A stretch of 13,194 nucleotides of DNA from Acidimicrobiia bacterium (GTDB taxonomy: Bacteria; Actinomycetota; Acidimicrobiia; Spongiisociales; ZC4RG35), in assembly GCA_003230435.1 (NCBI GenBank), contig QIDW01000262.1:1-13194 (forward strand). The letters are read 5' to 3'. Of the stretch, positions 7,677 to 13,194 are shown in pieces. Each line of letters begins with the position of its first letter. The stretch's first letter is position 1. The position numbers and the translations under genes are program-made. The notes under the pieces were generated by a model, which saw nothing but the letters and a program-made list of their open reading frames with translations, had not been told where the DNA came from and made no database searches.

Positions 7677-8540
7677 ATGAGCGAATCCGCCGGGAAGACG
7701 TCATCATCGAGCAAAGTCGTCCGTGGTGGGTTCTCCATCCTGGCAGTAATCGTCGCTTTCGTCATCCTCTGGGAGGGCTACAAGTTCATCTGGACCGCCC
7801 TGGAGTGGACCGAGCCGGTGAACCCCTCCAACAGGACTTTGCCCCACACCTGGACCATCGTCGGCGCATTGTTCCAGCCGGCCCAGCGAAATGGCCCGAT
7901 CCTCCTCTTTGTCGAGTTGAAGGCTGCGATCTTCACCTTGAGGGAGGCCTTGGTGGGTTTCCTCATTGGTGGGTCGATCGGATTCTGGCTTGGTGTGCTC
8001 TTCGTCCGATCACAGACCGCCGAGAGAGCGTTCATGCCCTACGTGGTCGCCTCACAGACCGTGCCCATCCTGGCCATCGCCCCGATGGTGGTGGTCTGGG
8101 GCGGCAAGCTCGACATCCCGCAATGGTTGACGGTCTCGGTAATCGCCGCCTATCTGACCTTCTTCCCGGTCGTGATCAACACCATGCGCGGGTTGCGCTC
8201 ACCCCAGCCGACGGCGGTCGAGTTGATGCGGTCATATGCAAGCGCGCCCCGGGAAGTCCTGTGGAAACTCCAGGTACCCGCGGCGATGCCCTACATCTTC
8301 ACAGCTTTGAAGGTGTCCGCCGCCGCCAGTGTGATCGGTGCCATCGTTGGTGAGTTGCCCGCCGGCTTCAGGGGAGGGTTGGGTCGCGACCTGCTCCAGT
8401 TCTCCCAGCAGTTCACCGCCGCTCCGCAGAAGCTGTTTGCTTCCGTGATCGTCGCCGGTCTCGCCGGGATGGTTTTTGTTGGTGCGATCACTCTGGCCGA
8501 GCACCGTTTTGTGGCTGCTACTAGGAGGCAGTCGACGTGA
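7677..8540 (+). CDS. NitT/TauT-type ABC transporter permease (first)
   Basis: A 287-aa inner-membrane protein of the BPD_transp_1 fold in the nitrate/taurine/hydroxymethylpyrimidine (SsuC, TauC, ThiX) class. After a short charged N-terminus come hydrophobic helices at about residues 17-38 (ILAVIVAFVILWEGY), then the helix-rich core containing LREALVGFLIGGSIGFWLG and VASQTVPILAIAPMVV. The cytoplasmic coupling loop is ELMRSYASAPREVLWKL with PAAMPYIFTALK, the EAA-type contact with the ATPase. Length is normal. ATG 7677 has no ribosome-binding site and follows a -10-like box closely. It starts a tightly packed permease-ATPase-permease set: its TGA overlaps the ATPase GTG start. It pairs with a second, distinct permease (9304-10176), so the channel is probably a heterodimer. 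Confidence 0.92.
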   Translation: MSESAGKTSSSSKVVRGGFSILAVIVAFVILWEGYKFIWTALEWTEPVNPSNRTLPHTWTIVGALFQPAQRNGPILLFVELKAAIFTLREALVGFLIGGSIGFWLGVLFVRSQTAERAFMPYVVASQTVPILAIAPMVVVWGGKLDIPQWLTVSVIAAYLTFFPVVINTMRGLRSPQPTAVELMRSYASAPREVLWKLQVPAAMPYIFTALKVSAAASVIGAIVGELPAGFRGGLGRDLLQFSQQFTAAPQKLFASVIVAGLAGMVFVGAITLAEHRFVAATRRQST

Positions 8541-9307
8541 CCATGGTCGTGGACGCTCGCGGAGTTGGAAAGGTCTTTGGAGGCGGCGCCGAAGCCGTTC
8601 AGGCCCTGACCGGCATCGATCTGGAGATGGAGACTGGTGATTTCATCTCATTGATTGGCCCCTCCGGATGTGGCAAGTCGACTCTTCTCCGTCTCGTCGC
8701 CGACCTTCTCGAACCGACTTCGGGGGAATTGCTCATCAATGCCAAGTCGCCATCCCGGGCCCGGCTCGACCGTGACTACGGCATGGTCTTCCAGTCGGCG
8801 ACCCTCCTCGACTGGCGAACCGTTCGCAAGAACGTAGAGCTGCCCCTGGAGATCATGGATGTGCCAACAGAGGAAAGGTCGAAGCGGGCCACCGAAATGC
8901 TCGACCTGGTCCAACTCGACCAGTTCGCGGATCATTACCCCTGGCAACTCTCGGGCGGCATGCAGCAGCGGGTGGCGATCGCCCGGGCGCTTGCGTTTCA
9001 GCCATCGCTGCTGCTGATGGACGAGCCTTTTGGCGCGCTCGACGAGATGACCCGAGAGTTGATGCAGCAAGAGGTGCTCAGACTCTGGGGGGAGACCGGG
9101 ATTTCGGTGGTGTTTGTCACCCACTCGATACCCGAAGCCGTGTTCCTCTCCACGAGGGTTCTGGTGATGACACCGCGGCCGGGGACGATCAACACCGAGA
9201 TTGTCATCGACCTCCCGGCCGAGCGCGATCTGAGCACCCGGGAGAGTCCCCGATACTTCGAGTTGATCACCGAGGTCCGCGAGGCGCTGCGCAGGGGAGA
9301 GTCATGA
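8537..9307 (+). CDS. NitT/TauT-type ABC transporter ATP-binding protein
   Basis: A 256-aa ATPase that powers the importer at the inner face of the membrane. All motifs are present in order: Walker A GPSGCGKST (41-49), a Q-loop in MVFQSATLLDWRTV, signature LSGGMQQR, Walker B LLLMDEP with the D-loop GALDEMTR, and the H-loop histidine in VTHSIPEAV. The DWRTV-type sequence after the Q-loop is characteristic of the SsuB/TauB/ThiZ subgroup. GTG 8537 is chosen because AGGAGGC lies 7 bases upstream and it overlaps the preceding stop (GTGA); an in-frame ATG two codons later is possible. The stop overlaps the next permease start (ATGA), so translation of the three genes is likely coupled. Length is typical. 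Confidence 0.95.
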   Translation: MTMVVDARGVGKVFGGGAEAVQALTGIDLEMETGDFISLIGPSGCGKSTLLRLVADLLEPTSGELLINAKSPSRARLDRDYGMVFQSATLLDWRTVRKNVELPLEIMDVPTEERSKRATEMLDLVQLDQFADHYPWQLSGGMQQRVAIARALAFQPSLLLMDEPFGALDEMTRELMQQEVLRLWGETGISVVFVTHSIPEAVFLSTRVLVMTPRPGTINTEIVIDLPAERDLSTRESPRYFELITEVREALRRGES

Positions 9308-10176
9308 CCGAGCGCGATGACATCATTCGGGAGAGCCGCGAGACGGATCTTCTCAGCGCTTTCGAGGGCGACGTCCCCGTCGGTGGTCGAACACCGGCGG
9401 CGATAAGAGAGTTTGGTGGCAAATACCTTCCGGCGTTGCTCTCTTTTTTCGTGGTGATCTTCCTTTGGGAGGGCCTCACCCGTCTTTTCGGAATCGAGAC
9501 GTTTGTGCTGCCCAAGCCGAGCGAGATCATCACAAGCTTCATCGAGACATGGAACGTGGTGTGGTCCGCCGGGTTCAAGACCCTCTACGAAGCCGTGGGC
9601 GGCTTTGTAATCGGGGTGTCGGCTGCCTTGCTCACTTCGTTCGCCGCGGCGCGGTGGGTGCGTTTTCGGGAAGGAATGCTTCCCGTCGCGATCGCGGCCA
9701 ACGCCACGCCGATTGTTGCTTTGGCCCCGATCTTCAACAACTGGTTCTCCATCACAAGTCCTCTCTCAAAGATGGCTGTGGTAGCGGTGGTCGTCTACTT
9801 CCCGGTGATGATCAACACGACGAGGGGTTTGCTGGAGGTGGATCAGGCTGAGCTCGAGTTGATGCGGTCGGTGGCTGCGACCCCGACCGAGACGATGCTT
9901 CGGGTGAGGGTCCCCCATGCCCTTCCGTTCTTCTTTGCCTCCCTCAAGGTCGCCAGTGCTCTGTCGCTGATCGCAGCGATCGTCGCTGAATACTTCGGAG
10001 GCCCCCAGGACGTTCTCGGCCAGTACATCATCAATCGGGCGAATCTCTTTCAGTTTCCTGATGCTTGGGCGGCGATCCTCGTGGCATCGATTCTGGGCGT
10101 GGCTTTTTATGTGTTGATTCTTGCTGCAGAGCGACTGTTCATGCCTTGGCACGTGTCGTTCCGAACCAGCGAATAA
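9304..10176 (+). CDS. NitT/TauT-type ABC transporter permease (second)
   Basis: A 290-aa permease of the same family as the first but clearly not a recent duplicate. It has a longer soluble N-terminus (about 40 residues, acidic), then helices starting at about residue 43 (LPALLSFFVVIFLWEGLTRL), the segment FVLPKPSEIITSF typical of SsuC/TauC proteins, and the coupling loop ELMRSVAATPTETMLRV with PHALPFFFASLK. The core segment IAANATPIVALAPIFNNWF corresponds to SQTVPILAIAPMVVVW in the partner. The ATG lies in an ATGA overlap with the ATPase gene, with GGGGAGA upstream. Paired permeases with one ATPase suggest a heterodimeric channel. The binding-protein gene follows 77 bases later. Confidence 0.92.
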   Translation: MTERDDIIRESRETDLLSAFEGDVPVGGRTPAAIREFGGKYLPALLSFFVVIFLWEGLTRLFGIETFVLPKPSEIITSFIETWNVVWSAGFKTLYEAVGGFVIGVSAALLTSFAAARWVRFREGMLPVAIAANATPIVALAPIFNNWFSITSPLSKMAVVAVVVYFPVMINTTRGLLEVDQAELELMRSVAATPTETMLRVRVPHALPFFFASLKVASALSLIAAIVAEYFGGPQDVLGQYIINRANLFQFPDAWAAILVASILGVAFYVLILAAERLFMPWHVSFRTSE

Positions 10177-10193
10177 GAACCTTTTTCCCACTC

Positions 10194-10224
10194 TTGCCAA
10201 CCCGGACGGGTCGCCCGATATGGT
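10194..10224 (+). promoter_or_regulatory. Possible promoter for the binding-protein gene
   Basis: TTGCCA (10194-10199) could be a -35 box, with GATATG (10217-10222, spacer 17) or TATGGT (10219-10224, spacer 19) as the -10 box. The 77-base gap after the permease gene and the strong AGGAGGA ribosome-binding site (about 10243-10249) fit an extra promoter that raises binding-protein levels. CCCGGACGGG between the boxes is a short palindrome of uncertain meaning. Confidence 0.3.
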
Positions 10225-10253
10225 TCAGCTCCAGTATCAATGAGGAGGAACAG

Positions 10254-11359
10254 ATGAAGTTGATGGGATGGCGACGTACCGCATTGTGGCTGGCAACTTT
10301 GGGAGTAGTCGTGGCAGCTTGCGGTGGCGGTAACGGTGGGGGAGCAGGTGCGGAGGGATGTGATCAGGTAGACGATGTGACCAGTGGTTCGCCCAGTCCC
10401 AATTCGCCGGGTATTACGTTGCCCTCGACAATGGCTTCTACGCCGATCAGTGTCTCAATGTCGAGATTCTCGAAGGCGGGGTCGACATCGTTCCCCAGCA
10501 GGTTCTCGCCACAGGTGGGGCCGAGTTTGGTTTGGCTTGGGTGCCCAAGGCCCTGGTCTCCCGTGAGGGCGGCGCCGATATCGTCAACATCGCCCAGGTG
10601 TTCGAGCGGTCGGGCACACTCGAGGTTTCCCTCGCCGACTCCGGGATCGAATCTCCCGAGGACTGGGCAGGGAAGAAAGTCGGGAACTGGGGCTTCGGCA
10701 ACGAGTTCGAGTTGACCGCGGCCATTTCCAAGTTCGGTGTTGAGAATGTCGAGCTGATTGGTCAGGACTTCACCATGAATGCCCTGCTCAACGGTGAAAT
10801 CGACGCCTCCGAGGCGATGATCTACAACGAGTACGCCCAGGTGTTGGAGGCGATCAACCCCGACACAGGTGAGCTGTACCAGCCGGAAGATCTGAACGTC
10901 ATCGACTTCAATGACATCGGCACGGCAATGCTTCAGGATGCGGTGTGGGTCAATGCAGAATGGATTGCCGAGGCGGGCAATGAGGACATTGCGGTCCGGT
11001 TCCTCACCGCGTCGTTCCAGGGCTGGATCCACTGTCTGGACGAGTTCGACGACTGTGTCGACATAGTCCTCGACAACGGATCGACCCTGCCGGCGGGACA
11101 CCAGGAGTGGCAGCTCAATGAGATCCTGGCTCTGATCTTCCCGGCGACCAACGGCATCGGTGTCATGAATACCGATCTCTGGGACCAGACGGTCGAGATC
11201 GCTACCGCGGAAATCCCTGATCTACAGGGTGTCAACGTTTCCGATGATGCCTACCGGACGGACCTCGCTGAGAAGGCCATTGCCAATCTCTCTGGTTCGG
11301 ATACCGATGGCGACGGTTACTCCCGTCGTGACATCGTGCTCGAGGAAGGCGGCGAATAG
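10254..11359 (+). CDS. ABC transporter substrate-binding lipoprotein (NMT1/ThiY-like), frameshifted
   Basis: This gene encodes the solute-binding lipoprotein of the adjacent importer but is not one open frame. From ATG 10254, after a good ribosome-binding site, it encodes a lipoprotein signal peptide (positive MGWRR, hydrophobic LATLGVVVAAC, lipobox Cys23), a Gly-rich linker and CDQVDDVT. The mature domain then continues in a different frame from about 10382: QWFAQSQFAGYYVALDNGFY, an EILEGG motif, GAEFGLAW, and VGNWGFGNEFEL further on. These are features of the NMT1/THI5/ThiY family, which binds pyrimidines and other small ligands. The shift lies between 10364 and 10382, equivalent to one missing base (mod 3), and 1106 bases is one short of 369 codons. 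No other lesion is seen and the downstream reading keeps a normal protein. Sequencing error or a very recent mutation is more likely than old decay. Ligand specificity is unknown. Confidence 0.8.
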
Positions 11360-11391
11360 CGCAGAATCGCTTTGATCGGGTAAGCGCTCGG

Positions 11392-11433
11392 CCTTAGTGC
11401 TCTCCACCGTATTTACGTTGGGGGGCACTTAGG
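11392..11433. repeat. Repeated hairpin, copy 2 (between convergent operons)
   Basis: CCTTAGTGC (11392-11400) and GCACTTAGG (11425-11433) are the outer arms of a stem centred on CGTATTTACG. I count about 19 pairs with two mismatches and two G-T pairs. The 17 bases at 11408-11424 are identical to 1422-1438, and the left arm differs between copies while keeping pairing. It lies 32 bases after the binding-protein stop and 11 bases beyond the stop of the convergent PspA gene, so it could end transcription from both sides. No T-run follows on either strand. Confidence 0.75.
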
Positions 11434-11444
11434 TTTGGGCTCGG

Positions 11445-12251
11445 CTATCTCGGTGGGTTGTCAGGGCATCGCCGCCACGGGTAGGCCACCGAGAAGGGAG
11501 TTAGCAGTGTGCTCGGGAGGTCTTCGACCTCCGACACCCGGTTGAGGCCCCTAAGTCCCCTGAGTTCGTCCAGCGTGGCGTCGGCCTCAGCCATGTTGAC
11601 GGACTTGCGAAGCTCGGCCTCGGCCCCTTCTGGGGTCGCTTCACGCAGCTCCGCTTTTGCCATGGCCTCTGCTTTGCGCTGCTCGATCTTTCTCTCGATC
11701 TCATCGAGGCTCGGCATCCCGTCGTCGATACCACTGGAGAGGGCCTCGACGGCGGAGTTGACCGACTCCTGCATCTTGGCCTGCTCCAAGGAGCCGAGCA
11801 TCTCCATTCGTTTCGCCGAGAGCTCCTGGAGGCTCATCGCATTGGTCTGAACGGCTTCCTTGGCGGTTTCGGCCTGCTCCACCGCAATCCCATACTGCTT
11901 CTTGAGGGAAGCGACGTTGTTCTCCGAAGCCTGCAGCTTCATGGCCAGCGACTGGGCGGCCTGGTTCCACTTGACGACGGAGGCCTCATCCCCGGCTTGT
12001 TTCGCCTCATCCGACTTGAGAAGGGCCTGCTTCGCCATCTCACGCGCTTGGCCTACATCCTCGGCGGCACTCTCGATCTGGCTCTCGAGCTGCGTCCTGT
12101 GGGCGATCACCTTCGCTGCCTGATTTCTCAGGTCTTGATCCGTCCTCTTCGCCTCGTCGATTGCCGATCGGATCTCGATCTCGGGATCCATGACGTCTTC
12201 GGACACTTGCTTGAACCAGGCTCGTATGTAGGCCAACCAGCGCTTGAGCAT
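11445..12251 (-). CDS. pspA: PspA/IM30 family membrane-stress protein
   Basis: A 268-aa, highly charged, almost wholly helical protein of the PspA/IM30 (ESCRT-III-like) family, which binds the inner face of the cytoplasmic membrane and helps preserve it under stress. The N-terminus MLKRWLAYIRAWFK is the amphipathic membrane-binding helix. Next come family-typical DPEIEIRSAIDEAKR and long Ala/Glu/Lys/Gln-rich coiled-coil segments, then a C-terminal DELRGLRGL helix and a short tail. The length fits actinobacterial PspA proteins, which are longer than the 222-aa E. coli protein. I start at ATG 12251 because AAAGGAG sits 6 bases upstream; the ATG at 12257 directly abuts that site. Upstream, 67 bases away, is a membrane-protein gene on the same strand, probably the same operon. 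No pspBC or pspF homologue is in view. Confidence 0.85.
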   Translation of the reverse strand: MLKRWLAYIRAWFKQVSEDVMDPEIEIRSAIDEAKRTDQDLRNQAAKVIAHRTQLESQIESAAEDVGQAREMAKQALLKSDEAKQAGDEASVVKWNQAAQSLAMKLQASENNVASLKKQYGIAVEQAETAKEAVQTNAMSLQELSAKRMEMLGSLEQAKMQESVNSAVEALSSGIDDGMPSLDEIERKIEQRKAEAMAKAELREATPEGAEAELRKSVNMAEADATLDELRGLRGLNRVSEVEDLPSTLLTPFSVAYPWRRCPDNPPR

Positions 12252-12318
12252 GTCCATCTCCTTTGGGAATCAGTCGGCCGTGAGTGTAGGCATCGGCGGA
12301 GAGGCAACGTCTGGGCGG

Positions 12319-13194
12319 TCAGCCTCGCCGGCGTCCCCCGCCTCGCATCCGCCCGAAGCCTCCGCCGCGCATCCCACCACCGCTCGATCGCGAGCCCCGC
12401 GATCTGTTTCTCATAGGACCTGCGAACCCGCCAGGCATTCCGCCGCCCCATCCGCCACCACCGCGGCCTGACATCGCCAGGATGGCCACAAGTGCTGTCA
12501 TCAAGTCGTCGCCCCCGTAGGAGCTCGTTCGTTGGGGTCTCCGCCGGTAGGTCATATTCGACGGTGTGTCCTGTCGTGGAGCCGCCGGAGCCTTCGGTTC
12601 GGGTGGTTTGGGCTTCTCGGGAATCGGCTCGCCGTCGAGGAGGGCCTCTGCGGCGTCGAGCTCCCAGATCGCGAGGTCCAACTCCCGGACCACGTCGATC
12701 ATCGCCTGGGGCGTCCGGACAGTCTCGGTCAGGGCCAGAGCCTCGGTGTAGGTGGCGGAAGCACTCTGGTAATGAGCCTTGACCTCGGGATTCTCTGACA
12801 GATCGACTTCGTCTTCCATCTCGATGATGTCGTTGGCGACCTCGGCGAGTTTGCCCCGCGCCATCGCCCTCACCGTCTCCAGTTTGGCGGCCGCACGCTC
12901 GCTGTTCCGCATCAGTAGGAATACCAACCCACCACCTCCGATCAGCACCAGCCAGACCCACCCGGAGATCCCCGAGCCTCCTGCGTCGGATGGCTGGAAG
13001 ATGCTGGTGTCAGTGAGTTGGGCGATGAATAGCTCGATGACCTGGTTGTCGTTTTCCCCGTTCAGAGAGGCGTCGATCGCGGCGTTCATCTCATCTGCGG
13101 TCCAGACCGAACCATCACCGGCATAGCCCACCGTCTCCGGTGCAACAGTCACCACGTAGCCGGCCCCGAGTCGATCGAGCACCGAGTCAGAGAA
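12319..13194 (-). CDS. Single-pass membrane protein with Gly/Arg-rich tail, N-terminus missing
   Basis: The frame stays open to the right edge, so the 5' end lies outside; a GTG at 13182 is an internal start candidate but not persuasive. Numbered from that GTG, residues 1-65 look like the end of a soluble domain (YVVTVAPETVGYAGDG, then a short helix). A membrane helix follows at 74-91 (GWVWLVLIGGGGLVFLLM), then charged helical sequence at 92-185, a Pro/Lys linker (187-202), a short hydrophobic patch (227-238) and a Gly/Arg-rich tail (239-287) ending GGGRRRG. This layout resembles TPM/YgcG-type proteins: extracytoplasmic domain, membrane helix, Gly-rich tail. That assignment is tentative because the diagnostic domain is mostly cut off. 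Its stop lies 67 bases before the PspA start, so a joint envelope-stress role is plausible. Function is otherwise unknown. Confidence 0.7.
   Translation of the reverse strand, partial: FSDSVLDRLGAGYVVTVAPETVGYAGDGSVWTADEMNAAIDASLNGENDNQVIELFIAQLTDTSIFQPSDAGGSGISGWVWLVLIGGGGLVFLLMRNSERAAAKLETVRAMARGKLAEVANDIIEMEDEVDLSENPEVKAHYQSASATYTEALALTETVRTPQAMIDVVRELDLAIWELDAAEALLDGEPIPEKPKPPEPKAPAAPRQDTPSNMTYRRRPQRTSSYGGDDLMTALVAILAMSGRGGGGWGGGMPGGFAGPMRNRSRGSRSSGGGMRGGGFGRMRGGGRRRG

Noticed and set aside
10364..10382. Programmed -1 frameshift in the binding-protein gene
   Set aside because: No slippery heptamer (X-XXY-YYZ) or suitable downstream structure is visible, and binding lipoproteins are not known for recoding; a lesion or base-call error is simpler.
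12128..12961. Long minus-strand frame across the PspA-membrane protein junction
   Set aside because: It is an Arg/Gly-rich shadow frame overlapping two better supported genes, with no recognisable domain.
1..13194. CRISPR array, tRNA or rRNA genes, insertion sequences, phage attachment sites
   Set aside because: Read on both strands; no regularly spaced repeats, RNA-gene signatures, transposase or integrase frames were seen. The only repeat noticed is the pair of hairpins.

Overview
The window looks like chromosomal DNA from a high-GC actinobacterium. The grounds are the G+C-rich coding sequence, GTG starts, GTGA/ATGA stop-start overlaps, a candidate leaderless promoter, and protein types common in that phylum. 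Acidimicrobiia is my guess within it, but nothing here proves the class. No rRNA, tRNA, transposase, integrase or CRISPR array was seen. The left end cuts into an oligopeptide/dipeptide ABC transporter operon, and the right end cuts into a membrane-protein gene.

Layout. (a) 2-1410: the end of an Opp/Dpp-type ATPase gene, overlapped by the start of a mandelate-racemase-type enolase-superfamily gene. (b) 1408-1444: a near-perfect hairpin over the enolase stop codon, with a second copy at 11392-11433. (c) 1463-5231: two convergent flavoprotein genes, an 804-aa dimethylglycine/sarcosine dehydrogenase-like fusion (FAD domain plus folate-binding GcvT domain) and a sarcosine-oxidase-beta-like FAD oxidoreductase. 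(d) 5356-6450: a zinc alcohol/formaldehyde-type dehydrogenase, divergent from the second flavoprotein. (e) 6561-7547: an EgtD-family SAM methyltransferase in which two residues that contact the histidine imidazole in EgtD appear replaced. (f) 7677-11359: a NitT/TauT/ThiXYZ-type ABC importer with permease, ATPase, a second permease and a lipoprotein binding protein; the binding-protein gene carries an apparent single-base frameshift. (g) 11445-13194, minus strand: a PspA/IM30 protein, preceded by a single-pass membrane protein with a Gly/Arg-rich tail.

How the genes may work together (inference). Sections (a)-(f) resemble an uptake and processing locus for a small N-methylated amino acid or betaine-like compound. 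Two importers could bring it in and an enolase-superfamily enzyme could epimerise or dehydrate a carboxylate. Flavoproteins could oxidise N-methyl groups, one passing the one-carbon unit to tetrahydrofolate, and the zinc dehydrogenase could handle released formaldehyde or another alcohol/aldehyde. The EgtD-like methyltransferase, probably not acting on histidine, is the most unusual member. No substrate can be named from sequence alone. Section (g) is a separate envelope-stress-type unit.
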